Positions 7,225-16,880 of a DNA stretch of 56,412 nt are shown here, in pieces. Numbering within the stretch: position 1 is the first letter of the stretch; the number at the start of each line of letters is the position of its first letter. The notes under the pieces are model-generated. The model was not told where the DNA came from. It did no database searches and saw nothing but the letters and a program-made list of their open reading frames with translations. The stretch is from positions 1 to 56,412 of the forward strand of contig NZ_NFIT01000016.1 of assembly GCF_002159495.1 (NCBI RefSeq). The letters are read 5' to 3'. The translations under genes and the position numbers were made by a program. This DNA is from Olsenella sp. An293. Its GTDB lineage: Bacteria; Actinomycetota; Coriobacteriia; Coriobacteriales; Atopobiaceae.

Positions 7225-9048
7225 ATGGCTATAGCGGCGCCCAAATCATATGACACTTCGCTCGGCGAGCTCCTCGAAGGGGTTGGCAAGGGGACGCATC
7301 AGCTCCCGGAGTTCCAGCGCAGCTGGACGTGGGATGACGGGCGCATCAGGAACATCATCGCGAGCTTGACGCAGGGGTATCCGATGGGCGCGCTCATGAG
7401 GCTCGAGTGCGGAGGCGGCGAGGTGAGGCTGAAATACCGTGCCTTCGAGGGAACACATGGCATTTCCCGCGAGCCCGACTACCTCGTCCTCGACGGCCAG
7501 CAGCGACTCACCTCGCTGTACTGCTCGCTTTTTGGGAAAGACCCCGTCAGCACCTCGAACGAGCGCGGCCAGAAGCTCAGCCGCTTCTACTACCTCGATA
7601 TGCGCAAATGCCTCGATCCAGAGGAAGACCGCGAGGATGCGATTGTCTCCATATCGGATAAGCGCGTCGTCACCGAGGACATCGGCCGCAAGATCGTCCT
7701 CGACCTTACGAGCCGTCAGCGCGAGATCGAGGAGCTCATGTTTCCCGCTAACCTCGTGTTCGACTCCCAGGGGCGAGACGACTGGTTCACGGAGTTCATC
7801 GAGCATTATGGTCTCAAGTCCGAAGAGTACGCCCTCTGGAAGCACTTCAAGGAGGATGTCCTCAGGACGATGGAGGACTACAAGATTCCGGTCATCACCT
7901 TGGACAAGACGACGCCCCGCGAGGCGGTCTGCAAGGTCTTCGAGAACGTGAACACGGGGGGCGTCTCTCTCACCGTGTTCGAGCTCGTGACGGCGGCCTT
8001 CGCCACTTACGACTTCGACCTGCGCGGCAACTGGAACGAGGTCGTGCGCCCGCGCATCTGCGCCGAGGGCAAGGACATCAGAACGGATCTCATGCAGGGC
8101 GTCGACGAGACGACGTTTTTGACCTCCATGACGCTCTACACGACGTATCTCGCAAAGCGCGCCGGCACCAAGGGCAGTACGAGCTGCAAGAAGAAGGACG
8201 TTCTGGCGCTGCGCTACGAGGACTATGTCGCCAACCTGGACGCGCTGTTGGACGGGTTCGACATGGCGCGCGATTTGCTCATCGGCGAGTGCGTCTTCCG
8301 CATGCGAGACCTCCCGTACACCACGCAGCTCATCCCGCTCGCAGCTACCTGCGCCTATATCGGGCGCAAGACGTTCGAGAGGCAGCCCGTAAAGGCAGTC
8401 CTCCGGCGGTGGCTGTGGTGCGGGATCTTCGGGGAGATGTACGGCGGCGCCAACGAGACGCGATACGCCAACGACATCGAGGACCTGGCGGCGGCAATCG
8501 AGGGCGAGGATTCCGCGATGCGCACCGTGAACGCCGCCTACTTCCAGTCCACGCGCCTGCTGGGCCTCCAGACCAGAAACAGCGCTGCCTACAAGGGGGT
8601 CATGGCCCTCGTGTTCCGTGAGAACTGCCTCGACTTCGTCGACGGCGCTCCGATGACCATGGTGAAGTCGATGGAGACCCCGCCGGACATCCACCACATC
8701 TTCCCGCGCGCGTACTGCGAGAGGACGGGGCTCGAACGGACGAAGTGGAACTCCATCGTGAACAAGACCCCGCTCATCGCGCGCACGAACCGGGAGATCG
8801 GAGGCGTTGCGCCCTCGAAGTACCTCCCGAAAATCATGAAGGACGAGCAGGTCGACGGTGACGAGCTCCGCAGGCGCGTGGAGTCCCACCTCGTGGACTA
8901 CGACGCTCTTGCCGTGGATGATTTCGATACGTTCTTTCTGGATCGCGCGAAGAGGCTCCTCGACGTCATCGAGCAGGCCATGGGCAAGGAGGTGCCCGAC
9001 AGGGCGTCAGATGAGACGGTTGCAGCGTTCGGGAGCGTCTTGTGCTGA
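7225..9048 (+). CDS. DUF262 / HNH nuclease, GmrSD-like restriction protein
   Basis: 607 residues; the ATG (MAIAAPK) follows AAGGAG at 5 nt. The N-terminal DUF262 domain shows LPEFQRSWTWDD (residues 27-38) and VLDGQQRLTSLY (88-99), the nucleotide-binding/hydrolysis signature of GmrS-type proteins. The C-terminus carries an HNH-type DIHHIFPR motif near residues 489-496 followed by WNSIVNKTPLIARTNREIGG, as in DUF1524-like GmrD domains. Proteins of this class restrict modified phage DNA in an NTP-dependent way, or act as solitary defence genes. It precedes a type III restriction system with a ~100-bp gap, so it may be an independent module. Assignment to anti-phage defence is by family; the specificity is unknown. 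Confidence 0.82.
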   Translation: MAIAAPKSYDTSLGELLEGVGKGTHQLPEFQRSWTWDDGRIRNIIASLTQGYPMGALMRLECGGGEVRLKYRAFEGTHGISREPDYLVLDGQQRLTSLYCSLFGKDPVSTSNERGQKLSRFYYLDMRKCLDPEEDREDAIVSISDKRVVTEDIGRKIVLDLTSRQREIEELMFPANLVFDSQGRDDWFTEFIEHYGLKSEEYALWKHFKEDVLRTMEDYKIPVITLDKTTPREAVCKVFENVNTGGVSLTVFELVTAAFATYDFDLRGNWNEVVRPRICAEGKDIRTDLMQGVDETTFLTSMTLYTTYLAKRAGTKGSTSCKKKDVLALRYEDYVANLDALLDGFDMARDLLIGECVFRMRDLPYTTQLIPLAATCAYIGRKTFERQPVKAVLRRWLWCGIFGEMYGGANETRYANDIEDLAAAIEGEDSAMRTVNAAYFQSTRLLGLQTRNSAAYKGVMALVFRENCLDFVDGAPMTMVKSMETPPDIHHIFPRAYCERTGLERTKWNSIVNKTPLIARTNREIGGVAPSKYLPKIMKDEQVDGDELRRRVESHLVDYDALAVDDFDTFFLDRAKRLLDVIEQAMGKEVPDRASDETVAAFGSVLC

Positions 9049-9151
9049 CGTTTGGATTCGACGCCATATCTGACGCTTTCGAGCACTTTGCAGCAAATTA
9101 CAACCAGGCGCACCAAGTTGAGCGCGCCGATAGAAGATAGGCGGACAATAC

Positions 9152-10909
9152 ATGCCGACTCTCAACTGGATGGGTAAGGAGAAGGTGGTCAACCACCACC
9201 GCGACGTCCCGTATCGCGTGCTCGAGCGCGTGCCCGAGAAGGGCGTGCTGGACAGCCACGGCTCGGACTGCGGGAACATGGTCATCCACGGCGACAACCT
9301 CGAGGCGCTGAAGGCCCTGCTGCCCGAGTACGAGGGCAGGGTCGACTGCGTCTACATCGACCCGCCGTACAACACCGGCAACGAGGGCTGGGTCTACAAC
9401 GACAACGTCAACGACCCCAGGATCAGGAAGTGGCTCGGGCAGGTCGTGGGCAAGGAGGGCGAGGACTTCAGCCGCCACGACAAGTGGCTGTGCATGATGT
9501 ACCCGAGGCTCCAGCTGCTGCGCAAGCTGCTCGCGCCGACGGGAGCGATCTTCATCAGCATAGATGACAACGAGCTGTTCAATCTGAAGCTCATCTGCGA
9601 CGAGATCTTCAGCCCGTCATGCTTCGTTGCGGACGTATCTTGGCAGCGCACGCTCACTAAGCGCAATGACTCTAAAGGCGTGCCAGCTGAGACGGAGCAT
9701 CTGCTCCTGTATTCAAAGACTTCGGATTGGGTTCCCAACAGACTGAAGCGCACGGAGGGCATGAACAGCGGCTATTCAAGCCCGGATGGAGACTCCCGCC
9801 CGTGGACTTCCGTCACATGCTCAGCGCCGGGAGCTTCGACACATCAAGGTATGGTGTATGCCATACAGCACCCGATAACTGGTGGGTGGATGTATCCGCC
9901 AGTGGGACGTTGCTGGAGTCTTGGTCAAGATCGCATGCTCGCGGAGATGAACAAGTGGGCTCCATACGAGCTGAGAAACCTTAACGATGCGGACAAGCGA
10001 CGTGAGGTGTGCGCTGGCGCGGAAGTAGATGATTCGCTCTGTGGAATCGCGCTCGTGGATGATTCGACGGAGGCGCTGGAGAGGGCGAAAGCGCGCTATG
10101 ACCGAGGCGCACGCGGTGAGCAACCCTGGCCGACGTTCTTCTTTACCTCCAAGGGCAAAGGCGGCATGCGCACCAAGAAGTACCTGGAAGAGAGCTCAGG
10201 AAGGGTCGCGACTAATTTTTGGCCTGCGGGAGAAGTCGGAACCACGGATGGGGCGAAACGACTTCTTGCGAGAATCTTTGAGGGATCGGCACCTTTCGAT
10301 ACCCCGAAGCCTCCCGAGCTGATAGAACGATGCATCCAGCTCGCCTGTGGTGACGACGCCCTCGTGCTCGACTCCTTCGCAGGGTCCGGTACCACGGCAC
10401 ACGCGGTCATAAAGCTCAACAGAGAGGACGGCGGCTCTCGACGCTTCATCCTTGCCGAACTGGATGACTACGCCGACACCGTTACCGCCGAGCGTGTTCG
10501 TCGCGTCATATCGGGCTACGGCGAGGGGAACGGCGCCGTCGGGGGCATCGACTCCGGCTTCTCGTACTACGAGCTCGGCCCCGCGCTGTTCCGCGAGGAC
10601 GGCGCGATCGACCCCGCCGTCACGCACGCCGACCTCACCCGTTACGTCTGGGCGACCGAGACCCGCGCGCCCTACGAGGACCTCACGGACGAGCACCCCT
10701 ACCTCCTCGGCGAGCACGCCCAGGCGGTCTACTACCTCACCTGGGAGCCCGGGGAGGAGACGACGCTCACCTACGACCTCCTGCGGGGTCTGCCGCGCAA
10801 GGGGTCGCCGACCGTGATCTTCGCCGACCGGTGCGCCATCGCGCCCGAGCGCCTGGACGAGATGGGCGTCGTCTTCAAGCGCGTGCCCGACCAGATAGCG
10901 AGGATCTAG
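9152..10909 (+). CDS. mod: Type III restriction-modification methyltransferase (Mod)
   Basis: 585 residues. It is an amino-methyltransferase of the beta class: the catalytic DPPYNTG motif (residues ~70-76) precedes the AdoMet-binding FAGSGTT motif (~407-413). The region between, about residues 170-330, is variable and probably the target-recognition domain; its DNA is noticeably less GC-rich than the rest, as expected for a swapped recognition domain. Mod methylates one strand of an asymmetric site and guides Res. Its stop is three bases before the res start, so the two are co-translated. Length is near the family norm of ~600. Confidence 0.93.
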   Translation: MPTLNWMGKEKVVNHHRDVPYRVLERVPEKGVLDSHGSDCGNMVIHGDNLEALKALLPEYEGRVDCVYIDPPYNTGNEGWVYNDNVNDPRIRKWLGQVVGKEGEDFSRHDKWLCMMYPRLQLLRKLLAPTGAIFISIDDNELFNLKLICDEIFSPSCFVADVSWQRTLTKRNDSKGVPAETEHLLLYSKTSDWVPNRLKRTEGMNSGYSSPDGDSRPWTSVTCSAPGASTHQGMVYAIQHPITGGWMYPPVGRCWSLGQDRMLAEMNKWAPYELRNLNDADKRREVCAGAEVDDSLCGIALVDDSTEALERAKARYDRGARGEQPWPTFFFTSKGKGGMRTKKYLEESSGRVATNFWPAGEVGTTDGAKRLLARIFEGSAPFDTPKPPELIERCIQLACGDDALVLDSFAGSGTTAHAVIKLNREDGGSRRFILAELDDYADTVTAERVRRVISGYGEGNGAVGGIDSGFSYYELGPALFREDGAIDPAVTHADLTRYVWATETRAPYEDLTDEHPYLLGEHAQAVYYLTWEPGEETTLTYDLLRGLPRKGSPTVIFADRCAIAPERLDEMGVVFKRVPDQIARI

Positions 10910-10911
10910 CC

Positions 10912-13524
10912 ATGGAGCTGAAGCAGTACCAGAGGGACGTCCTCAGGGAGGTCGGCCGCTTCGCGAGGACGTACGCGATGACCAGGGACGCGTCGACGGC
11001 CTATGCTGACTTCATGAAAGCCGTTGGCCTCATGCCCGGGCAGGGCGGGGTCGAGTGCTACCGCGACGACCTCGGCGGCGCGCCGAAGGTGTGCGTCAAG
11101 GTGCCCACGGGCGGCGGCAAGACCTTCATCGGCGCGAGCGCCGTGCGCGTGCTGACCGAGGCGCTGCCCTCGGCCGCCAACGTTGTGGTGTGGCTCGTGC
11201 CGAGGCGCGAGATCCTGTCGCAGACGCTCCGGAACTTCCGCAACCCGGAGCACTTCCTGCGCACGGCGCTCGACCGCGACTTCGGCGGGCGCGTGGAGGT
11301 GCTCGACAAGGAGGACGGCCTTCGCGGCCGCTCGTTCACCGCGTCGACCGTCGGCGAGCAGCTCACGCTCTTCGTGCTCTCCTACGACTCCTTCAAGAAC
11401 AAGGACGGGCGGCGCGCCTACGCTGAGAACTCGGCGCTCGCCGGGCTCACCGCCCACCAGCGTGACGCCGGCACCGCCGTGGACGTTGAGGGCGCGGACG
11501 ACACGGCGCTCATCACCGCGCTCGCGGGCACGAACCCGATCGTGATCGTGGACGAGAGCCACCACGCGCGCTCGAAGCTCTCGCTCGACATGCTGCGGAA
11601 CCTGAACCCGCGCTTCGTGCTGGAGCTCACGGCGACGCCGGCCAGGGGCGCGAACGTAATCGCGCAGGCGACCGCGCGCCAGCTCAAGCGCGAGGAGATG
11701 GTGAAGCTCCCTGTGGTGGTGTATCGCCGCCCGGACAAGCGGACGACCATCGCCGATGCCGTCACGCTCCAGCGCAGGCTCGAGGCGATAGCCGAGCAGG
11801 ACGAGAAGAGGACCGGGCGCTACATCCGCCCCATCGTGCTCTTCCAGGCGGAGAGGCGCGGGGCCGAGGGCGCAGAGACCTACCAGAGGCTCAAGGAGAA
11901 GCTCGTCGAGGGCGGCATCCCCGAGGAGCAGATAGCCGTGCGGACGGGCGACGTGGACGAGATCGGCGGGGCCGACCTCATGAGCCGCGAGTGCCCGATA
12001 CGCTTCATCATCACCGTGGAGGCGCTCGCCGAGGGCTGGGACTGCCCGTTCGCCTACGTGCTCGCCACAGTCGCCAACAAGAGCTCGCAGGTGAGCGTGG
12101 AGCAGATCGTCGGCCGCGTGCTGAGGCAGCCCCACGCGGCTCGCGCGGGGGCGCGCAGCCTCAACATCGCCTACGTGCTCACGGCGTCCGCGGACTTCGA
12201 CGCGACCCTCACGCAGGTGGTCGACGGCCTCAACGGCGTGGGCTTCTCGCGCGAGGACGTGGAGACCGCCGGGACGGCGCCCGCGGCGCCCGAGCGGCAG
12301 GACCAGATCGACTTCCCGGACGAGCCGGCAGGCGGCCCCGAGGGCGGCGAGGGGGACGACCTCGACCTCGACGGGCTCGACCTGACCGTGCCCGACGGCT
12401 CTGCCGCCGGTACCGGCTCCGCGTCCGTGGACGACATCATCGGCACCTCCGAGCACGTCGAGGAGCGCTTCGAGGAGGAGGCCGGCTCGGATGGCGCCGG
12501 GACCCTGCTCGGCGGCCTGGGAGGGGGAACCAACGTGTACCATATGCGCGAGGCGGTCGCCGACTCGGCGAGGGAACTGACCATTCCGCAGTTCATAATC
12601 CGCGTGGACGGTGGCCTGTTCACCGACGACGAGACGTGGAAACCGCTCGACCGCGAGGACCTGCTCGCCGACTTCAAGCTGTCCAAATATGGCATCGGCG
12701 AGGTGAAGATCGACCCCGGCACGTTCTCCGAGGCGCGCGAGGTGGATCTCGCCTCCGATTCGGACGAGTACCGCATCCGCTGGCTCGAGGACGACGTCAG
12801 GAAGAACATGGCGATGCTCTTCGCCAACATGTCCGACGAGGGCAAGCGCGAGAGCCTGAAGGCGCTCGTCCTCCAGGCGATGTCTTCTCAGTTCAAGAAC
12901 ACCTTCGGGAGTGCCCAGCTCACGGGCTACATCGCCCGCGTGGTGGACGACATGGACTCGCCCGTCGTGGACGCGTGCCTCCACAGCGTGGGCGGCGTCG
13001 CGCGCGCCGTCGCGGACGCCGTGCGCGGGCTCGCCGACGACTTCTGTGAGGACCGCTTCGGAAAGCTCCTCTCGCGGGGTGACGTGCGGCTCGAGCCGGC
13101 GTACCGGTTCCCCGAGTCGTTCGTGCAGGCGACCCCGATGACCAGCTACGACGGGGCGCTCTACGAGGCGGAGGATGGGCGCGTCGACGGGCTGGAGCGA
13201 AAGATGGTGGACCTGCTCGCGAACAACCGGCGCGTGAGGTGGTGGCACCGCGTGGTGGAGCGCAAGCCCGGGGAGTTCAGCATCAACGGGTTCGTCAACC
13301 ACTACCCGGACTTCCTCGCTTTGCGCGACGACGGCGTCCTCATGGTCATCGAGACGAAGGGCGAGCACCTGGGCGACGACGCCAGGCGCAAACTGAGCCT
13401 GGGAACGAGGTGGGCCGACATGGCCGGCATCGGATTCCGGTACTTCATGGTGTTCGAGCGCGAGGCGCCGGACGCCGACAATGCGTTCACGCTGGCGGAG
13501 TTCGGCAGCGAGATTTTGGGGTGA
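10912..13524 (+). CDS. res: Type III restriction endonuclease subunit (Res)
   Basis: 870 residues from the ATG two bases after the mod stop. A superfamily 2 helicase core shows KVPTGGGKTF (Walker A, ~63-72), DESHH (motif II, ~214-218) and QIVGRVLRQPH (motif VI, ~399). The C-terminal nuclease has a PD-(D/E)xK arrangement: PDFLALRDDG near 799 and VIETKG near 812-817. An acidic, Asp/Gly-rich linker occupies ~455-520. ATP-driven translocation along DNA and cleavage when two unmodified sites meet is the family mechanism. The gene appears intact. Confidence 0.92.
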   Translation: MELKQYQRDVLREVGRFARTYAMTRDASTAYADFMKAVGLMPGQGGVECYRDDLGGAPKVCVKVPTGGGKTFIGASAVRVLTEALPSAANVVVWLVPRREILSQTLRNFRNPEHFLRTALDRDFGGRVEVLDKEDGLRGRSFTASTVGEQLTLFVLSYDSFKNKDGRRAYAENSALAGLTAHQRDAGTAVDVEGADDTALITALAGTNPIVIVDESHHARSKLSLDMLRNLNPRFVLELTATPARGANVIAQATARQLKREEMVKLPVVVYRRPDKRTTIADAVTLQRRLEAIAEQDEKRTGRYIRPIVLFQAERRGAEGAETYQRLKEKLVEGGIPEEQIAVRTGDVDEIGGADLMSRECPIRFIITVEALAEGWDCPFAYVLATVANKSSQVSVEQIVGRVLRQPHAARAGARSLNIAYVLTASADFDATLTQVVDGLNGVGFSREDVETAGTAPAAPERQDQIDFPDEPAGGPEGGEGDDLDLDGLDLTVPDGSAAGTGSASVDDIIGTSEHVEERFEEEAGSDGAGTLLGGLGGGTNVYHMREAVADSARELTIPQFIIRVDGGLFTDDETWKPLDREDLLADFKLSKYGIGEVKIDPGTFSEAREVDLASDSDEYRIRWLEDDVRKNMAMLFANMSDEGKRESLKALVLQAMSSQFKNTFGSAQLTGYIARVVDDMDSPVVDACLHSVGGVARAVADAVRGLADDFCEDRFGKLLSRGDVRLEPAYRFPESFVQATPMTSYDGALYEAEDGRVDGLERKMVDLLANNRRVRWWHRVVERKPGEFSINGFVNHYPDFLALRDDGVLMVIETKGEHLGDDARRKLSLGTRWADMAGIGFRYFMVFEREAPDADNAFTLAEFGSEILG

Positions 13525-13654
13525 TAGAGCGGCAATGTCTCTGGAATACACTCAATGGGAACGCATCCGCTGTACCCTGAGATCGATAAAATCGAAACCA
13601 TTACTCCCTAGAGGGGGCATTGTCGAACCAATAGGATGCAAGGAGAGCAATTAG

Positions 13655-15943
13655 ATGCTCAATAGCCTGATTCGGATTGATCTCCATATCCATTCGAAAG
13701 CCAGTCAGTACAAGGATAAAGGCGTTGACTTGAGTGAATGCGACGCCGAGCATGTCGATGTGCTGCTTGACAAGCTTGCTAAGGGAGAGAATCCCATCGA
13801 CATGTTTTCCGTTACTGACCACAACAGGTTTGATGCGGCGTTATACGAGACTTTTTACAGTCGTATCTACGAACGAAACTTAGGCATACAGCTGCTGTCT
13901 GGCGTCGAGTTCGATGTCGAGCTGCAAGAAGGAAAACCTGCCGCCCATATCATCACGATCTTCAACTCGAAAGATGCTTGCGACCGCCGGATGATTCAGG
14001 AGACTATCGAGAAAAACGGATTGATTGAGACCGAGTCCGGCTTCTACTCTTTAGATGGATTCGAATCTCTACTCAGGCATATAGGGCTTAGTGCAATTCT
14101 CATCGTGCATCAGCATTCTGGTTTCGGGGGCAACCAGCGCAAACGCTCGGCAGGAGCGGCGAGCGATGATGCGATCGGGTTTTACCAATATGGCTTCTTC
14201 GATGCGCTTGAATACAACAACCGGAAAGTGCAAGGCATCCTCCGAGGCGAGCTTGCAGATCTGCAGCTCCCAGCACGCATGGTTGTTGGCAGCGACTGCC
14301 ACGAGTGGGATTGCTATCCAAGACATGATCGCAATCAGGCTATTCCAGATGCTTATTATGCCGAAATCCGTGCCCTCCCCACATTCTGCGGACTCCTCAT
14401 GGCGTTGACCTCTCCCGAAACGAGGATTGGGCGGCGGGACTACGAATGGAAAAGCGCCTACTGCCACGAATTCGAGCTTTGCGGAAAGAGGATTCCGCTG
14501 AGCCCCGGTCTGAATGTGCTTATTGGAGAAAACGGATCTGGCAAGTCATCCCTGCTTGACCTCCTCTGTGACAAGCAGGGTAGAAAAGCTCACGTAAAGG
14601 GCATCGACAAGGAGTATGGCTTTTCCTGCGCGCGTAAACCCGTTTCCCCTGTCTATGTTCAGCAGGGGCAACTTCAGGAAAGCTACGGAAAAGGCACCAT
14701 CTTTGACTCCGCTCTTTTTGAGGAGCCTAGCAATACCAGCTTTGAGAGCTCGGTGCGTTCCTATGCTGGAGGAATTAAGAGCCTCATCGCTGAAAGCATA
14801 TCCAGAAATAGCCTTCGGAATAAAGCGCGGGAAACCTCGTTTCTCCCTGTTCAAGAGGAAGAAACCTTCAGGTTCACCGTTACGTATACAGAGGATTTTG
14901 CAAACGAAGGCAACCAATGGTCGCCACGGGCGGATAGGCTCCGGACCATCAACTCTCTTCTGAGCGAGGAGATCGCTCGTAAAGAGTACACGGAAGAAGA
15001 GGTCGAAAAGCTCAAGAAGGCCCACGCCCTCATCGAAGAGGTTCGGGCGTCAGTTGCCGGTAAAAGCGATGAGCGCATGATGACGAATGGTGTGAAGAGC
15101 ATTATTCTCAGAGCATTCAAAAAATACGAGCTTGATGTCGAGTCCAAGAGTGACGATCAAGACAGAAAGAGCGCTGCCTATCGGAAAGATAAAGCGACAT
15201 TTGTGGAAACAGTGCTCGGCCTTGCCCGTGCCGAACTTCAAGATTCTCCAACGCTGCCAAGTTCAAGCGTTCCGACAGGCTCCGGTGCTACTAGAAATCA
15301 GAAAAACGGATTCTCCTTCGTTAGGAAGACAGCGTACTCCGACTTGGATGATTATGCTGACGACTTTCTCCAGTGCTTCAACACTCAGTATCGGTCAATC
15401 GACAAGTTGCTTGAGATTCGTACGCGCGAAGAAGCCGCAAGCGCAATCCCTGGCGGAAAGCCGGATTCTTGGGAATCTGATTTCGATAACCTGACTAATA
15501 AGTTTATAAAGGCGCAGTGTATCACTGCTGACACGATTTTCGACGGCGAGAACAAAGCAACGGGCAATACGCTGGGAGAGCGCGCCCTTACCTACTACAA
15601 GTATTTGAGCTATGGCCCTTCAAAAGCTGACGTGTTTATCGCCGACCAGCCGGAAGACAACATCTCAAATCAGCGCATCGGCGACGAGCTCATAGAATAT
15701 CTGGGAGATCTTCGTAGGCGTTCTCAAATCATCATCGTCACACACAGTCCACTGCTCGTTGTCAATCTCGACGCTGACAACGTAATTGTTCTAAGAAGGG
15801 ACAAGGAAGGAAGCGAACGGGTCGTGTCCGGCTGTCTCGAATCTGAAGATGACGGTTCAGTGCTCAGCGAAGTTGCCTCCATCCTCGATGGAGGCAAAGA
15901 AGCGATTCAAAGGAGGCTGGCAGCTTATGATGCGCTCAATTAA
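13655..15943 (+). CDS. PHP-domain / SMC-like ATPase, Ppl-like defence protein
   Basis: 762 residues; the ATG follows AAGGAG. The N-terminus is a PHP phosphoesterase: DLHIHS (H11, H13), TDHN near 54, GVEFD, VHQHSG and GSDCHEWD supply metal ligands. From ~280 an ABC/SMC-type ATPase follows: GENGSGKSS (~290-298), a coiled middle region, an LGERALTY signature (~639), Walker B DVFIADQPEDN (~656-666) and the VTHSP histidine loop (~695). A PHP plus SMC-ATPase single-gene architecture is known as Ppl in anti-phage screens. GC content is clearly lower than in neighbouring genes, indicating separate acquisition. The next gene overlaps its 3' end, making a two-gene unit. Confidence 0.78.
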   Translation: MLNSLIRIDLHIHSKASQYKDKGVDLSECDAEHVDVLLDKLAKGENPIDMFSVTDHNRFDAALYETFYSRIYERNLGIQLLSGVEFDVELQEGKPAAHIITIFNSKDACDRRMIQETIEKNGLIETESGFYSLDGFESLLRHIGLSAILIVHQHSGFGGNQRKRSAGAASDDAIGFYQYGFFDALEYNNRKVQGILRGELADLQLPARMVVGSDCHEWDCYPRHDRNQAIPDAYYAEIRALPTFCGLLMALTSPETRIGRRDYEWKSAYCHEFELCGKRIPLSPGLNVLIGENGSGKSSLLDLLCDKQGRKAHVKGIDKEYGFSCARKPVSPVYVQQGQLQESYGKGTIFDSALFEEPSNTSFESSVRSYAGGIKSLIAESISRNSLRNKARETSFLPVQEEETFRFTVTYTEDFANEGNQWSPRADRLRTINSLLSEEIARKEYTEEEVEKLKKAHALIEEVRASVAGKSDERMMTNGVKSIILRAFKKYELDVESKSDDQDRKSAAYRKDKATFVETVLGLARAELQDSPTLPSSSVPTGSGATRNQKNGFSFVRKTAYSDLDDYADDFLQCFNTQYRSIDKLLEIRTREEAASAIPGGKPDSWESDFDNLTNKFIKAQCITADTIFDGENKATGNTLGERALTYYKYLSYGPSKADVFIADQPEDNISNQRIGDELIEYLGDLRRRSQIIIVTHSPLLVVNLDADNVIVLRRDKEGSERVVSGCLESEDDGSVLSEVASILDGGKEAIQRRLAAYDALN

Positions 15944-16253
15944 GCTCAACGGAACAGAAGCCGGTGTCGATTTAATTGTGGATGGCAGCGTCGCCGACAC
16001 CTTCAGCAGAGGTGAGGCAATCAGTGCGCTCAGTTTTTTCAACGCGCTCGATTACCATGCAGGTGATGTGTACAAACTTGAAGATGGCGCTAGAGGGCCT
16101 GTTCCTAAAGGTTCATTCGACCCGCTTGAAGGGCTCGTAAAGGAGATAATCGAGGGCATCAACGCCATTGCCACAGAAGAGGTTCCTGTAAATGGCGATT
16201 CGAACGCCTCTTGCGAGAGCAATTACATGGCAGATGAAGATATTCCCTTCTAA
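15927..16253 (+). CDS. Small acidic partner with an SSB-like C-terminal tip
   Basis: 108 residues. Two adjacent ATGs are possible; the first is used, with AAGGAGG at 15910-15916. It overlaps the ATPase gene by 17 bp, so translation is probably coupled. No domain is recognised; the N-terminal half looks beta-rich (IKLNGTEAGVDLIVDGSV) and the rest acidic. The last residues, ADEDIPF, match the acidic-hydrophobic C-terminal tip of bacterial SSB (DDDIPF), which docks RecQ, ExoI, PriA, RecO and others. There is no OB-fold visible. A decoy or recruiter of SSB-binding repair proteins is inferred. It is followed by a strong terminator. Confidence 0.75.
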   Translation: MMRSIKLNGTEAGVDLIVDGSVADTFSRGEAISALSFFNALDYHAGDVYKLEDGARGPVPKGSFDPLEGLVKEIIEGINAIATEEVPVNGDSNASCESNYMADEDIPF

Positions 16254-16286
16254 CAGCTTACTCAGCTTTCTTGTGACACGCCCATA

Positions 16287-16319
16287 GCCTGTACCCATCG
16301 TTTGGGTGCGGGCTTTTTT
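16287..16319 (+). terminator. Rho-independent terminator closing the defence island
   Basis: GCCTGTACCCA pairs with TGGGTGCGGGC (two G·U pairs) and is followed by TTTTTT at 16314-16319. It separates the island from the scaffold gene. Confidence 0.85.
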
Positions 16320-16349
16320 CTTTGCCCGCCTTACTGGAAGGACGGGCAG

Positions 16350-16877
16350 ATGGATGGCTTGCAGGACGAGACGAGGCTCGAGGAGCAGGGCGCGGCGCAG
16401 GAGCCGCAGGGCGCGCCGGCGCAGGTGAGCGGCAGCGATGGTGCCGCCGCGACCCCCAGGGCCGACGACGGCGCTGCCCAGGCCCGCGCGGACTACGAGG
16501 CGGCGCTCGCCGAGCGCGACGAACGTATCGCGGAGCTGGAGGGCGAGATCGCCGATGCCGCGAAGACCGCCGAGGGCGCGGAGAAGCTGCGTGCCGAGAT
16601 GGACGAGCTGCGCCGGCGCGGCGACGAGGAGCGGGTCGGATTCGAGCTCCAGCTCGCGGGGGCGCGCAACGTGAAGGCCGCCCGCGCGCTGCTCGGTGAC
16701 TACGACAACGACGTCGAGAAGCTCAAGGCGGCCGAGCCGTGGCTGTTCGGCTCGAGCGTTGCCGCGACCGCGCAGACGGGGGCGACGGGGCTGCCGAGCG
16801 CGGGCGCGGCGTCGGACGAGGGCGCGACGGTCAAGCGCTGGCGGAGGATCGCCGGCATCGAGGGAGACGAGGAGTAA
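16350..16877 (+). CDS. Phage scaffolding protein
   Basis: 175 residues; the ATG follows GGAAGGACGGG. Low-complexity acidic N-terminus, a coiled-coil from about residue 45 to 100 (ERDERIAELEGEIADAAK), and a basic C-terminus (VKRWRRIAG) that would contact the capsid. It sits directly before the major capsid gene with a 3-bp gap. This matches GP20-type scaffold proteins that guide prohead assembly. The upstream neighbour in related phages would be a minor head protein, which is absent here. Confidence 0.78.
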   Translation: MDGLQDETRLEEQGAAQEPQGAPAQVSGSDGAAATPRADDGAAQARADYEAALAERDERIAELEGEIADAAKTAEGAEKLRAEMDELRRRGDEERVGFELQLAGARNVKAARALLGDYDNDVEKLKAAEPWLFGSSVAATAQTGATGLPSAGAASDEGATVKRWRRIAGIEGDEE

Positions 16878-16880
16878 CCG

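Noticed and set aside
9048-9151. Possible small gene between the DUF262 protein and mod
   Set aside because: No start with a ribosome site and a frame of useful length; it appears to be plain spacer.
10906-13551. Long antisense open frame opposite res, and similar long frames opposite portal, terminase, activase and PBP genes
   Set aside because: Arg/Ala/Pro/His-rich translations without motifs or ribosome sites, a by-product of high GC on the opposite strand.
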